A stretch of DNA of 64,000 nucleotides from Streptomyces sp. 71268. Its GTDB lineage: Bacteria > Actinomycetota > Actinomycetes > Streptomycetales > Streptomycetaceae. The position numbers and the translations under genes were made by a program. The notes beneath the pieces were generated by a model that had not been told where the DNA came from, searched no databases, and worked only from the letters and a program-made list of their open reading frames with translations. The stretch spans positions 3,751,001 through 3,815,000 of the forward strand of contig NZ_CP114200.1 in assembly GCF_029392895.1 (NCBI RefSeq). Reading direction: 5' to 3'. Shown piece by piece: positions 45,926-55,800 of this stretch (the stretch's first letter is position 1; each line of letters starts with the position of its first letter).

Positions 45926-46576
45926 TCAGCTGAAGACGATCATCGAGCCCTGGCCCAGGCTGCGGGTCGCGGCGGCGTGCAGCGACAGCCACACGTGCCG
46001 TTCCCGCGCGAACGGGCTGTCCTCGTACGGGATCGGGGCCGCCGGCTCCTCCAGGTCGGTGGGGCGGGCCGGCGGGGCGGGCGGCGCGGGTGGGTTGGCC
46101 GGGTCGATGCCCAGGGCCGGGCCCACTTCGAGGAGTTCGCGCAGCAGGCCGTGGCTGGAGCCGAGCGGGCCGCCGCCTTCGAGGAGACCGTCGTTGGACA
46201 GCGGGCTCGCGAAGTCGACCGGGACGTACGCGCCGGCGTGGTCGTAGTGCCAGACCAGGTGCGACTCCTGGGCGGTGCTCTCGAACATCTCCAACAACTG
46301 CTCGTAGTCGCCGCCGAGTTCGTCGACCGGCGTGACCTCGAGCCCGCAGACCCGGAGCAGGTAGGCGCGGCGCAGGTAGTGCAGGGCGTCGTAGTCGAAC
46401 CCGGCGATCGGCGCGACCGCGCCGGAGAGTCCGGGGGTGTAGCCGAAGACGGGCACCGGGGGCAGTCCGGCCTCGCCGAGCGCCTGGTCGTACGCGGCGA
46501 TCTCCTCGGCGAACGGGTTGTCCGGGCTATGGCAGAGGACGTCGACGAGCGGGACCAGCCAGAGGTCACATGCCAC
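45926..46576 (-). CDS. Conserved hypothetical protein
   Basis: The 216-residue acidic protein starts at GTG 46576 (CDLWLVPLVDVLCHSPDNPF). It reads as a single compact alpha/beta domain (FDYDALHYLRRAYLLRVCGL, SHLVWHYDHAGAYVPVDF), then a proline-rich linker and LGQGSMIVFS at the C-terminus. No signal peptide or recognised motif is present. It is convergent with the SLATT gene and shares its terminator. Confidence 0.7.
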   Translation of the reverse strand: MACDLWLVPLVDVLCHSPDNPFAEEIAAYDQALGEAGLPPVPVFGYTPGLSGAVAPIAGFDYDALHYLRRAYLLRVCGLEVTPVDELGGDYEQLLEMFESTAQESHLVWHYDHAGAYVPVDFASPLSNDGLLEGGGPLGSSHGLLRELLEVGPALGIDPANPPAPPAPPARPTDLEEPAAPIPYEDSPFARERHVWLSLHAAATRSLGQGSMIVFS

Positions 46577-46872
46577 GTGTACTCACTCTCGTTGGCGGCG
46601 GTCGAGCCAGCGTAATGCCCGTTCACCGCTGCGCGAAGGGTGCCGACGGACAACGGCCCGCGCCGGCCCCGCACCGCCCCGGAGCACGGTCCCGCCCGGC
46701 GGCCCCACCCCGCGAACGCCGTACGAACGCCGGGCGAACGACGCCCCGCACGCCACCACCGCTCCCCCACCCGCACCCGAGCCCGACCGCACGCGAGCCC
46801 CCCTCACGCACGAGCCCGGTCCGACCGCGCGGGAGCCCGGCCGCGTCCGAACCCGGCCACCCGCGGGCGTGC

Positions 46873-47565
46873 TCAGGACGCGGTGGCCGGGCGCGGGCCC
46901 GGGAGGGACTCGACGAGGGAGAGGCTGTGCGCGTTGTACGCGGCCACGATCTCCTCGGCGCTGCGCACGTCGCGCCGGGTGATCGCCTCCACCAGCTCGC
47001 GGTGGCCGGCCCACAGCCTCCCGCGCAGGTCCGGCGCGCGCCGCAGGTACGGCACGCTGAACACCCAGCTCTGCACGCGCACCCGCTCCAGGATGCCGGA
47101 GATGTACGAGTTGCCCACCAGCCCGCTCAGCTCGCGCCAGAACCGCAGGTCGTAGCCGATGAGGATGTCGAGGTCGCCGCCACGGGCCGCCCGCTCGGCC
47201 TCCTCGGCGCGGCGCCGTACCGACGCGAGCGCCTGCGGCGTCGTGGAGTCCATGGCGGTGGCGACCGAGCGCCGGAACATGCCCTCCACGATGAGCGTGC
47301 GCGCCTCGACCATGTCGCGGTAGTCACCGATGGTGAACTCGTGGACCCGGTAGCCGCGGTGCTCCTCCACGTCCAGCAGGCCCTGCGCGCACAGGTCGAG
47401 CAGCGCCTCGCGGACCGGCGTCGCGGAGACCCCGTACTGCTCGGCCATCTCCTTGACCGTGAACTGCTGCCCGGCCGGTAGCCGCCCCGCCAGCACCTCG
47501 TCGCGCAGCGCGTCGGCTATCTGCTGCCGCAGCGTGCTGCGCTTGACCTGGCTGGTGCCGGGCAT
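46873..47565 (-). CDS. GntR-family (FCD-type) transcriptional regulator
   Basis: The 230-residue protein has a winged helix-turn-helix (LRQQIADALRDEVLAGRL, FTVKEMAEQYGVSATPVREAL) and an all-helical FCD effector domain with YDLRFWRELSGLVGN and AGHRELVEAITRRD. FCD regulators respond to small carboxylic or amino acids. ATG 47565 has GAAGGAGA. It lies downstream of the class III aminotransferase on the same strand and may control it. Confidence 0.88.
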   Translation of the reverse strand: MPGTSQVKRSTLRQQIADALRDEVLAGRLPAGQQFTVKEMAEQYGVSATPVREALLDLCAQGLLDVEEHRGYRVHEFTIGDYRDMVEARTLIVEGMFRRSVATAMDSTTPQALASVRRRAEEAERAARGGDLDILIGYDLRFWRELSGLVGNSYISGILERVRVQSWVFSVPYLRRAPDLRGRLWAGHRELVEAITRRDVRSAEEIVAAYNAHSLSLVESLPGPRPATAS

Positions 47566-47875
47566 GGGTCCGTCTCCTTCCACGGCCGCCCGCGTGATGT
47601 GGGGTTCCGCCGGCGCACGAGCCGGCGGACAGGCGAGCGGCCCCCGCATCACGATATGCGAGGGCCGTTGCGCGGAGTGTGGAGGTGTTGCACGGAGTGC
47701 AGTGCTTTGGCCCGAGGATGGGCCGTCTGGCGAAGATCTCCGTGGGATTGTGTGCGAGCCGGTGTGGGGAACGTTACGTCCCCGCACCGCCCCCTCGTAC
47801 GCGCCGTACGGGCCGTACGGGCAGCCCGCGCGGACCGCTCGTACGGCTCGGCTCGTACGGCTCGTACCGCTGCGG
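47566..47875. other. Intergenic region with CGTACGG reiterations
   Basis: No gene is seen. Positions 47795-47875 hold eight or more overlapping CGTACGG or CGTACGGCTCG units. The part near 47640-47700 should contain the GntR promoter. Confidence 0.6.
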
Positions 47876-49246
47876 CTAGCCGACGACGTGCGCGTCCGCC
47901 ACGGCGAGCGCCTCGTCCAGGATGGCCAGGCCGTCCTTGGCCTCCGCCGCGGAGATCGTGCACGGCGGCACCACGTGCGTGCGGTTCATGACCACCGACG
48001 GCCACAGCCCGCCCCGCTTGACCGCCGCCGCGAAGTCGACCATCGGCTGGTTGGCCGGCCCGCTCGCGTTGTACGGCACCAGCGGCTCCCGGGTCTCCGG
48101 GTTCCGTACCAGCTCGACCGCCCAGAACACGCCGAGGCCGCGCACCTCGCCGACCGACGGGTGGCGCTCGGCGATCTCGCGCAGCCCGGGGCCGATGACC
48201 TGCTCGCCGATGGCGGCGGCGTTGTCCACGATGCCCTCCTCCTCCATCGCGGTCAGCGTCGCGACGACGGAGGCACAGGCCAGCGGGTGCCCGGAGTAGG
48301 TGAGCCCGCCCGGGTAGGGCCGCTGGTCGAAGGTGGCGGCGATCTCGGCGGAGATGGCGACGCCGCCGATCGGCACGTAGCCGGAGTTGACGCCCTTGGC
48401 GAAGGTCAGCAGGTCGGGCGTGACGTCCCAGTGGTCACGCGCGAACCAGCGGCCGGTGCGCCCGAAGCCGGCCATGACCTCGTCGAGGATGAGGACGATC
48501 CCGTACTGGTCGCAGATCTCCCGGACGCCGGCCAGGTAGCCGGGCGGCGGCGGCATGATGCCGGCCGTGCCCGGGACGGTCTCCAGGATGATCGCGGCGA
48601 TGGTCTGCGGGCCCTCGAAGGTGATGGTGTCCGCGAGGTGGCGCAGCGCGCGCTCGCACTCCTGCACCTCGGTCTCGGCGTGGAACGGCGAGCGGTAGAG
48701 GAACGGCGCCCAGAAGTGCACGACGCCCGCCGACGCGCTGTCCGAGGCCCACCGGCGCGGGTCGCCGGTCAGGTTGATCGCCGCGTTGGTGGCCCCGTGG
48801 TACGAGCGGTACGCGGAGAGCGCCTTGGGCCGACCGGTGTGCACCCGCGCCATCCGTACGGCGTTCTCGACCGCCTCGGCGCCGCCGTTGGTGAAGAAGA
48901 TCTTGTCGAGGTCGCCGGGCGTGCGCTGGGCGATCAGCCGGGCCGCCTCGGAGCGCACGTCCACCGCGAAGCCGGGCGCGAGCGTGCACATCTTCGCCGC
49001 CTGCTCCTGGATGGCGGCCACGACCTTCGGGTGCTGGTGCCCGATGTTGGTGTTGACGAGCTGTGAGGAGAAGTCGAGGAAGCGGTTGCCGTCGTAGTCC
49101 CAGAAGTAGGAACCCTCGGCCCCGGCGATGGCCGGCGGGTCGATCTGGCCCTGCGCCGACCAGGAGTGGAAGACATGCGCGCGGTCGGCGGCCTTGACCG
49201 CGGCACCGGCGGTGGGATCGGGGGCGGGGGCGGAGTGCGTGGACAC
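47876..49246 (-). CDS. Class III (omega) aminotransferase
   Basis: The 456-residue PLP enzyme shows TNGGAEAVENAVRMAR and YHGATNAAINLTGD for the phosphate site, LILDEVMAGFGRTG (Asp255), and the PLP lysine Lys284 in TFAKGVNSG. Class III enzymes transfer amino groups from omega-amino acids or amines. The substrate cannot be read from sequence; the adjacent GntR regulator suggests inducible catabolism. GTG 49246 has GAGG eight to nine bases upstream. Confidence 0.9.
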   Translation of the reverse strand: MSTHSAPAPDPTAGAAVKAADRAHVFHSWSAQGQIDPPAIAGAEGSYFWDYDGNRFLDFSSQLVNTNIGHQHPKVVAAIQEQAAKMCTLAPGFAVDVRSEAARLIAQRTPGDLDKIFFTNGGAEAVENAVRMARVHTGRPKALSAYRSYHGATNAAINLTGDPRRWASDSASAGVVHFWAPFLYRSPFHAETEVQECERALRHLADTITFEGPQTIAAIILETVPGTAGIMPPPPGYLAGVREICDQYGIVLILDEVMAGFGRTGRWFARDHWDVTPDLLTFAKGVNSGYVPIGGVAISAEIAATFDQRPYPGGLTYSGHPLACASVVATLTAMEEEGIVDNAAAIGEQVIGPGLREIAERHPSVGEVRGLGVFWAVELVRNPETREPLVPYNASGPANQPMVDFAAAVKRGGLWPSVVMNRTHVVPPCTISAAEAKDGLAILDEALAVADAHVVG

Positions 49247-49963
49247 GTTTCGGTACCTCAATCGCTCGCGACTCGGTGGACGGCGCCGGCGGTACGGCGG
49301 GGTGGGGGGCCGGTCTCCTCAGACTAGGGAGGCCGGCGCGGGCCGGATACCGGCACTTCGTATGGCGCTCGCCACCCGCCTGGACACGTTGCCGGGCCCC
49401 GGCACGGGCGGCGCGGCCCGGGCCTGAGTACGGGTACGGGTACGCGCACGAGTACGGATACGGGTACGCGGACGGGGGCGGGCGCGGGCACCATCGACCC
49501 AGCGTCGCGCACCGACCCGGTGCGGCGGGAGGTCCCGGGACGGATTACCGGCCGGTTTCCGGGGCCGCCTGTCCCACAACCCCGCCCGCGCGGGCCGGAA
49601 CCCGCGTACCGGTGGATTCCGGGGCGAGGCGCGGGCCGCTTTTCACCACCCGACCCTTATTCTCTGCGGGGCGGGGGAAGACCGGGGGTAGCGGGCGGCA
49701 CGGACAGCGGGCCGGGCGCCGGGAGCCGGCCGGCCACCGCCGCGGCAGGGCGCGGACGGGGGTCACGCGCACGGCCACGACCGGACGACACGACTGACAC
49801 CGCGCGGCCCCCGCCGCGAGGGGCACGGCAGCACGGCAGGGGTGGCGGTCCGCTCGCGCACGCGGCGGGTCGAACGCGCAGACACGGCAGCGCGCACGGG
49901 ACGTCGCGGCGGCAGCAGCGGCCGGCGGCACCGCGCGGAACGAGGGGCAGGAGCCACAACAGC
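49247..49963. other. Divergent intergenic region with TACGGG repeats
   Basis: No gene is seen between the aminotransferase and the kinase. Positions 49430-49482 form a degenerate TACGGG/TACGCG tandem array (about eight units). An AT-richer patch (49655-49670) may be part of the kinase promoter. Confidence 0.6.
49428..49482 (+). repeat. Degenerate TACGGG hexamer array
   Basis: GAGTACGGGTACGGG, then GTACGCGCACGAGTACGG, ATACGGGTACGCGGACGGG. It is a short array of TACGGG-like hexamers. Confidence 0.7.
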
Positions 49964-51895
49964 ATGGAAGACCTGGGGGCCGACGATCCTCGCTGGATCG
50001 GCGAGTACCGCCTGCTCAGCAGGCTCGGTGAGGGCGGGATGGGCCGGGTCTACCTGGCCCGCTCGGCGCGCGGCCGTACCGTCGCGGTCAAGCTGGTACG
50101 GGGCGAGCTGGCCAGCCAGAGCGACTTCCGGCGCAGATTCCAGGCCGAGGTGCGGGCCGCCCAGCGGGTCGGCGGCGACTGGACCGCGCCGGTGCTCGAC
50201 GCCGACACCGAAGCCGCCACCCCCTGGGTCGCCACCGGTTACATCGGCGGGCCCTCGCTGCACCACGTGGTCACCGAGGACCACGGCCCGCTCCCCGAGA
50301 CCTCCGTGCGCGCGCTGGCCCGCGGACTCGCCCTGGCGCTGCGGGACATCCACGGCGCGGGGCTCATCCACCGCGACCTCAAGCCGTCCAACGTGCTGGT
50401 CACCATCGACGGGCCGCGCGTCATCGACTTCGGCATCGCCCGCGCCCTCGACTCGGTCGGCGACACCGGCCTGACGATGACCGGCGCGGTCGTCGGCTCG
50501 CCCGGCTTCATGTCGCCCGAGCAGGTGCGCGGCGACCCGATCACGGCCGCGAGCGACGTGTTCTGCCTGGGCTCGGTGCTGGCCTTCGCGGCCACCGGGC
50601 GCTCCCCCTTCGGCACCGTCGACAGCGGCGTGCACGCCCTGATGTACCGGGTGGCGCAGGAGGCGCCGGACCTGGCCGGGCTGCCGGAGGGACTGCGGGA
50701 GCTGATCGACGGCTGCCTCACCAAGGACCCGGCCAACCGCTTCACGCTGGACCAGGTGCTGGCCCACGCGGGCGGCGCGAGCCCGGACGGCGCCGGGCTC
50801 GCGGCCGGCCAGGTCGGCGGCGACGCGGGCCCGTGGCTGCCGGGCGAGCTGCTGGCCCGGCTCGGCCGGGACGCGCTGCGCCTGCTGGAGGCGGAGATGC
50901 CGCAGACCGGGGTGGGCTTCGCGCCGCTGGGCGGCTCCACGCCGCCCGGGGGCCAGCCGCCCGTGGGGCCGCGGGCGGCGAGCACCCCGCCCCCGAGCAC
51001 CCCGCCGGGCACGCAGTTCGGCCCGCCGATACCCCCGGGCCCGCGGATATCCGGCCAGCCGCCGCTGACCACCACGCACGCCGCGTACGCCGGACAGCCG
51101 GCGGTGGGGCCGCACGTCGGGCACCCGCACACCGGCGTCGCCGCGCCGCTCTACCCGACCACCAGCGTCGGCTACCGCCCACCCGCCGTCTGGCGCTCCC
51201 CCCGGGGGCTGGCCAACGCCACCGTGGTGCTGTTCTCCCTCGGGCTGCTGGTCATGCTGATGGACCTGATCTTCAGCCTGCGGCTCTACGGCACCTACGA
51301 CGACTACTTCTCGGACACCGTGGACTCCGCCACGCTGAAGGACCAGGAGAGCGTCACCGACGGGTTCGACGCGCTGTGGTTCTTCCTCTCCATCCCCATG
51401 GTCGTGCTGTGGGTGATCTGGTTCCGCCGCACCTACGTCAACGCGCAGGCGCTCGCGCCGGGCCGACAGCGGTTCGGCTCGGGGCTGGCCGCCGGGGCCT
51501 GGTTCATCCCGGTGGTGCACCTCTGGTTCCCCAAGCAGATGGCCAACGACGTCTGGACCAGCAGCGCCCCACCGACCCCGGCCGGCTACCCGCCGCAACC
51601 CGGCACCGGGCGCGGGCTGCTGAACACCTGGTGGGTGCTGTTCCTGGTGATGCTCGTGACCAGCACCATCAGCTTCTTCGTCTTCGCTGAGGCCGAGACG
51701 TACGGCGAATACCAGTCCTCCGTCGCCTGGTCCATCCTCACCGACGTGGTGTCCATCCCGTGCGCCGTGTTCGCCATCGCCGTCGTGGTCAGGCTGTCCG
51801 CGTTGCAGGAGCGCCGGGTCACCGGCCAGCCGATGCCGGGCCAGGGCCCGGTCCCCGGCGGCTACGGCACGCCGTACGGACCCGGCCCGCGCTAG
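49964..51895 (+). CDS. Ser/Thr protein kinase fused to a DUF4328 membrane domain
   Basis: The 643-residue protein has a complete Hanks-type kinase at about 14-270: glycine loop LGEGGMGRVY (21-30), Lys43 in VAVKL, catalytic HRDLKPSN (136-143), DFG (155-157) and SPGFMSPEQ. A Pro/Gly-rich linker follows (about 320-400), then a DUF4328-like membrane module with several helices (ATVVLFSLGLLVMLMDLIF, FFLSIPMVVLWVIWF, GLAAGAWFIPVVHLWFP, WWVLFLVMLVTSTISFFVF). No PASTA repeats are present. ATG 49964 is preceded by GGAG. It probably senses a membrane signal; targets unknown. Confidence 0.9.
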   Translation: MEDLGADDPRWIGEYRLLSRLGEGGMGRVYLARSARGRTVAVKLVRGELASQSDFRRRFQAEVRAAQRVGGDWTAPVLDADTEAATPWVATGYIGGPSLHHVVTEDHGPLPETSVRALARGLALALRDIHGAGLIHRDLKPSNVLVTIDGPRVIDFGIARALDSVGDTGLTMTGAVVGSPGFMSPEQVRGDPITAASDVFCLGSVLAFAATGRSPFGTVDSGVHALMYRVAQEAPDLAGLPEGLRELIDGCLTKDPANRFTLDQVLAHAGGASPDGAGLAAGQVGGDAGPWLPGELLARLGRDALRLLEAEMPQTGVGFAPLGGSTPPGGQPPVGPRAASTPPPSTPPGTQFGPPIPPGPRISGQPPLTTTHAAYAGQPAVGPHVGHPHTGVAAPLYPTTSVGYRPPAVWRSPRGLANATVVLFSLGLLVMLMDLIFSLRLYGTYDDYFSDTVDSATLKDQESVTDGFDALWFFLSIPMVVLWVIWFRRTYVNAQALAPGRQRFGSGLAAGAWFIPVVHLWFPKQMANDVWTSSAPPTPAGYPPQPGTGRGLLNTWWVLFLVMLVTSTISFFVFAEAETYGEYQSSVAWSILTDVVSIPCAVFAIAVVVRLSALQERRVTGQPMPGQGPVPGGYGTPYGPGPR

Positions 51896-51907
51896 CCCCA
51901 CACGCGC

Positions 51908-51950
51908 GTGCGCCGGGCGGCTGGTCGGCTGACCAGCGCGCCCGGCGCAC
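51908..51950. terminator. Bidirectional terminator
   Basis: GTGCGCCGGGCG plus CTGGTC (51908-51926) pairs with GACCAGCGCGCCCGGCGCAC (51931-51950), a stem of about 18 bp between the convergent kinase and purA genes. Confidence 0.85.
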
Positions 51951-51991
51951 GTTCACTCATTCGAGACCCGTGGGCGGGCCCGACGTGGGGC

Positions 51992-53275
51992 CTAGAGGAA
52001 GGAGTTGACCTGAATCGTCTCGTCCCGGCCCGGGCCGACACCGATCGCGGAGATCGGCGCGCCGGACATCTGCTCCAGCGCCTTCACGTAGGCCTGCGCG
52101 TTCTTCGGCAGGTCGGCGAAGGTCTTCGCCTTGGTGATGTCCTCCGACCAGCCCGGCAGGTTCTCGTAGATCGGCTTGGCGTGGTGGAAGTCGGACTGGC
52201 TGTACGGCAGCTCCTCGACCCGCCTGCCGTCGATCTCGTACGCCACGCAGACCGGGATCTGCTCCCAGCCGGTGAGCACGTCGAGCTTGGTCAGGAAGAA
52301 GTCGGTGAGGCCGTTGACGCGCGTCGCGTAGCGCGCGATCACCGCGTCGAACCAGCCGCAGCGCCGGTCGCGCCCGGTGGTCACGCCGCGCTCGCCGCCG
52401 ATGGTGCGCAGCGCCTCGCCGTCCGCGTCGAACAGCTCCGTCGGGAACGGTCCGGCGCCCACCCGCGTGGTGTACGCCTTGAGGATGCCGATCACCCGGT
52501 TGATCTTCGTGGGGCCCACGCCCGCGCCGGTGCAGGCGCCGCCCGCGGTCGGGTTGGAGGAGGTCACGAAGGGATAGGTGCCGTGGTCCACGTCGAGCAG
52601 CGTGCCCTGGCCACCTTCGAAGAGGACGACCTTGCCCTCGTCGATGGCGTTGTTGAGGATCAGCGTGGTGTCGGCGACGTAGTCCCTGATCTGCTCCGCG
52701 TAGCCGAGGTACTCCTCGACCACCTGCTCGGCGCTGATCGCGCGCCGGTTGAAGAGCTTGACCAGTATCTGGTTCTTGTCGTTGAGCGCCGCCTCGACCT
52801 TCTGGATGAGGATCGACTCGTCGAACAGGTCCTGCACCCGGATGCCCACGCGGTTGATCTTGTCCGCGTAGGCCGGGCCGATGCCGCGCCCGGTGGTGCC
52901 GATCTTCCGCTTGCCGAGGAAGCGCTCCGTGACCTTGTCGACCGTCTGGTGGTACGGCGTGATCAGGTGCGCGTTGCCGCTGATGAGGAGCTTGGACGTG
53001 TCCACGCCGCGCTCGTTCAGCCCGCTCAGCTCGGAGAGCAGGACCGCCGGGTCCACCACGACACCGTTACCGATGACCGGCGTGCAGCTGGGGGAAAGGA
53101 TTCCGGAAGGGAGCAGGTGCAACGCGTACTTCTGGTCACCCACGACGACCGTGTGACCGGCGTTGTTGCCGCCCTGGTAGCGAACGACGTAATCCACCGA
53201 ACCACCGAGCAGGTCGGTGGCCTTTCCCTTGCCTTCATCACCCCACTGAGCACCGAGCAGCACAAGTGCGGGCAC
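51992..53275 (-). CDS. purA: Adenylosuccinate synthetase
   Basis: The 427-residue enzyme commits IMP to AMP with GTP and aspartate. Motifs are [17 protein letters not shown] (GTP loop), [49 protein letters not shown] and [12 protein letters not shown] 53275 gives the exact family N-terminus. It is divergent from the diacylglycerol-kinase-like gene. Confidence 0.97.
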   Translation of the reverse strand: MPALVLLGAQWGDEGKGKATDLLGGSVDYVVRYQGGNNAGHTVVVGDQKYALHLLPSGILSPSCTPVIGNGVVVDPAVLLSELSGLNERGVDTSKLLISGNAHLITPYHQTVDKVTERFLGKRKIGTTGRGIGPAYADKINRVGIRVQDLFDESILIQKVEAALNDKNQILVKLFNRRAISAEQVVEEYLGYAEQIRDYVADTTLILNNAIDEGKVVLFEGGQGTLLDVDHGTYPFVTSSNPTAGGACTGAGVGPTKINRVIGILKAYTTRVGAGPFPTELFDADGEALRTIGGERGVTTGRDRRCGWFDAVIARYATRVNGLTDFFLTKLDVLTGWEQIPVCVAYEIDGRRVEELPYSQSDFHHAKPIYENLPGWSEDITKAKTFADLPKNAQAYVKALEQMSGAPISAIGVGPGRDETIQVNSFL

Positions 53276-53379
53276 AGGCGTACACCCCTTCCGGGCGGGG
53301 CATGTCCCACGTGCGTGACGGTGCGCGATGTCGCGCTTCCGCCAGCAGAGCCGTCGAACCGGTGCCCCGGAATAGACCA

Positions 53380-53407
53380 AGCCCCTGGCGCAATAGCGCA
53401 AGGGGCT
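53380..53407. promoter_or_regulatory. Hairpin in the purA / kinase-like divergent region
   Basis: AGCCCCT, GCGC, AATA, GCGC and AGGGGCT form a stem-loop between the two divergent starts (53380-53407). It may lie in the 5' leader of one of the mRNAs. Confidence 0.5.
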
Positions 53408-53441
53408 CTTGCACCGAGATGCTACCTGAGGAAGGACCGAG

Positions 53442-54623
53442 GTGTCGGCTCCAGAGCCCCGCGTGAGCGCAGCGCCACCGTTGCTCATGATCATCGACCC
53501 GGGCGCCCGGCGCGTCGACGGGGAGTCCGTGCGCATCGCCAAGGACGTGCTGTGCGCCCGCGCGACCACGAAGATCTGCCTGCCGGACGGCCTCGACGAG
53601 GTCACCCGCGCGCTGGCCCGGCGCGGCGGCAGACGGCCCGTCGTGGTGGGTGACGACCGTGCCCTGTTGCGCGTGGTCACGCTGCTGCACCGGGAGCGCA
53701 CGCTCGCCACGACGCCGCTCGCGATGGTCCCGGTCGGGCCGCCGGCGGCGGTCGCCCTGGCCAGCGCCCTTGGCATCCCCACCGACGCGGTGCACGCCGC
53801 CCGCACCGTCATCGACGGCCTCGACCACCGCCTCGACCTGCTGGTGGACGACAGCGACGGCGTGGTGATCGGCGAGCTGAGCGTGCCGTACGGCGCCGCC
53901 GGCGCCCACCCGGTCGACGCCGCGGGCCCACCGGGCCCGGCGCGCGCGGGCGAGACGGCCTGGCCCGCCGGCCCCGCCCACCCCGGCGCCTCCGGCGCGG
54001 ACGCCGGCCCGGCCACGGGCCCCGGCGCCGCCCAGGCCCCGGAGCTGGCTCCGGACCGCGCGGCCGGGGACGCGGCGCCTGGCGCCGGGCGCGCGACGGA
54101 CACCGGGGACGACGCGCGGGGCGTCACCGACGACGGCAGGGTGCCCCGCCAGCGGCAGGGGCGCGAACCGGTGGCGGACCGGCCGCAGCCGTGGTGGTCG
54201 CCGGCGGCCCGTACCGCCAGGACCGCCCTCACGCTGCTGACCACGCCGGTCGCGGGCCGCACCGGCGCCGGCGGGCCGCCGGCGCGCCGGGCCAGGCCGC
54301 CGCTGGTGCGGCTGCGCGTCGAGGCGGACGGCGTGCTCCTCGCCGACCTGGACCACCCGGTGGAGCGGGTCTCGGTGGCCACCCGGCCGCTGTTCGGCGA
54401 CGCCCCGGCCCGCCCGCCCGACGGCACCGCGCGCCCGCGCGGCCTGGCCGAGGTCGTCGTGTACGGCCACGCGTCGGGCGGCCCGGTCAGATTGGGCGCG
54501 CGGGCCATCACGGTCTCGGGCCCCGACTTCCACTACCGCGCCGACACGGTGACGGCGGGCCCGGTCCGCACCCGCACCTGGCGCCTGCTGCCGGACGCCT
54601 GGTCGGTCACGCTGCCGGGATAG
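53442..54623 (+). CDS. Diacylglycerol-kinase-like protein
   Basis: The 393-residue protein is the Streptomyces DAGK-type protein found beside purA. The N-terminal half follows the kinase fold ([55 protein letters not shown]), the middle (about 150-250) is low complexity, and the C-terminus is beta-rich ([17 protein letters not shown]). The GGDGT signature expected of catalytic lipid kinases is replaced by VVGDDRALL, so activity is doubtful. GTG 53442 is preceded by GAGGAAGGA. Confidence 0.72.
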   Translation: MSAPEPRVSAAPPLLMIIDPGARRVDGESVRIAKDVLCARATTKICLPDGLDEVTRALARRGGRRPVVVGDDRALLRVVTLLHRERTLATTPLAMVPVGPPAAVALASALGIPTDAVHAARTVIDGLDHRLDLLVDDSDGVVIGELSVPYGAAGAHPVDAAGPPGPARAGETAWPAGPAHPGASGADAGPATGPGAAQAPELAPDRAAGDAAPGAGRATDTGDDARGVTDDGRVPRQRQGREPVADRPQPWWSPAARTARTALTLLTTPVAGRTGAGGPPARRARPPLVRLRVEADGVLLADLDHPVERVSVATRPLFGDAPARPPDGTARPRGLAEVVVYGHASGGPVRLGARAITVSGPDFHYRADTVTAGPVRTRTWRLLPDAWSVTLPG

Positions 54624-54882
54624 CCGGCCGGGCCACGGCTTCGGGCCGTGACCTCGGGCCCTGTGCCAGCACGGGCTTCGGGCCCTGGCACCGCGCGGGC
54701 TACGGAGGCTCCGCCTTCTGGCGTGGGGTTCGACGTCGGAGGCCCCGGCCGGGGTGCGGAGGTCCCGGTGCGGGGCGGTGGGGTCGGGGCGGTGGGCCCG
54801 GAGCCGGCGCGGGTGGTCGGGCGGTGGGGCGGGCGGGTGCAGGAACCATTCGCCTCGCTCTCACCCGCCCGGCCGGAGGCCG

Positions 54883-55686
54883 TCAGCCGGCTACCGCGCG
54901 GCCCTCGCGGCGCGCGATCTGCCGCTCCCGCCAGCGGTCCATTATCGCCAGCATCTCCCCCTGGAGGTATTCGAAGAAGTCGGCCGTCTCGGCCATCCGC
55001 GCCCCCGCCGGCGTGTGCCGCCCGAGGGCGTCGGCGCCGTCCCGCAGGGTCTGCTCCCAGCGGGTGAGGACCTGGTCGCGGCGGGTGATCGTCTCGTACC
55101 AGAGTTCCGTGTGCACCTGGTAGCGGTCCCGTCGGGAGCCCGGTTCGCGCTCCCGGCCGACCATGTGGACCTGCGAGAGGTAGCGGATCGCGCCGGAGAC
55201 GGCCGCGGGGCTGATCCGGAGCTGCTCGGCGAGTTCGGCCGAGGTGAGCGAGCCGGTGTCGGAGGCGAGCAGCGCGGCGAACACCCGGGAGGCCATGCGC
55301 TGTAGTCCCGCCTCGACCAGCTCCGCCGCGAACCGCTCGATGAACCGGCTGACGGCGTCCTCGTCCCGCCCGGCCAGCTCCTCGGCCGCCACGCCCGTCA
55401 GCCCGCCGCCCGGCGCGGCGGTGGGCGCGCCGGTGGGCGCGTCAGCCGACCCGTCGGCCGGTGCGCCGGTGTCCGCCGTCCCCCGCTCGGCGGTCCGGCC
55501 GGCCGCCCCGTCCACGCTCGCCCCGCCCGCCGGTCTGCCCCCGGTCGCGGCGACCCCCGCCGCCGTCGCGCCGTCGACCGCCACCGGATCGGCCGACGGG
55601 CCGGCCAGGTCGGTCGGGTCAGTCGACCCGCCCCGCCCGGCCGGCCCGCCCGGCTCCGCCGGCCCGACCGCCCTGAGTCCCGTCAT
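54883..55686 (-). CDS. MarR/GbsR-type transcriptional regulator
   Basis: The 267-residue protein starts at ATG 55686, which has a CGGAG site; 55713 is an alternative start. The first 100 residues are Ala/Gly/Pro-rich. The regulator domain follows: FIERFAAELVEAGLQRMASRVFAALLAS, SLTSAELAEQLRISPAAVSGAIRYLSQVHMVGRERE, RYQVHTELWYE, DFFEYLQGEM. It is divergent from an ABC exporter it probably represses, with a palindrome between them (55765-55780). Confidence 0.85.
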   Translation of the reverse strand: MTGLRAVGPAEPGGPAGRGGSTDPTDLAGPSADPVAVDGATAAGVAATGGRPAGGASVDGAAGRTAERGTADTGAPADGSADAPTGAPTAAPGGGLTGVAAEELAGRDEDAVSRFIERFAAELVEAGLQRMASRVFAALLASDTGSLTSAELAEQLRISPAAVSGAIRYLSQVHMVGREREPGSRRDRYQVHTELWYETITRRDQVLTRWEQTLRDGADALGRHTPAGARMAETADFFEYLQGEMLAIMDRWRERQIARREGRAVAG

Positions 55687-55764
55687 CTCGTACTCCGTCG
55701 TCTCGCCCAACACCCACCATCCCCGCTTCTCAAAGCCTCCTCACCGATTATACGTTTCCTTAAC

Positions 55765-55780
55765 TTCACAAATTTCTGAA
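55765..55780. promoter_or_regulatory. Candidate operator of the MarR/GbsR-like regulator
   Basis: TTCACAAATTTCTGAA is a near-perfect palindrome (TTCA-n-AAATTT-n-TGAA) in an AT-rich gap between the divergent regulator and transporter, 21 bases before the transporter ATG. Confidence 0.6.
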
Positions 55781-55800
55781 AGAAGAGTAGCTTCGGCCTC

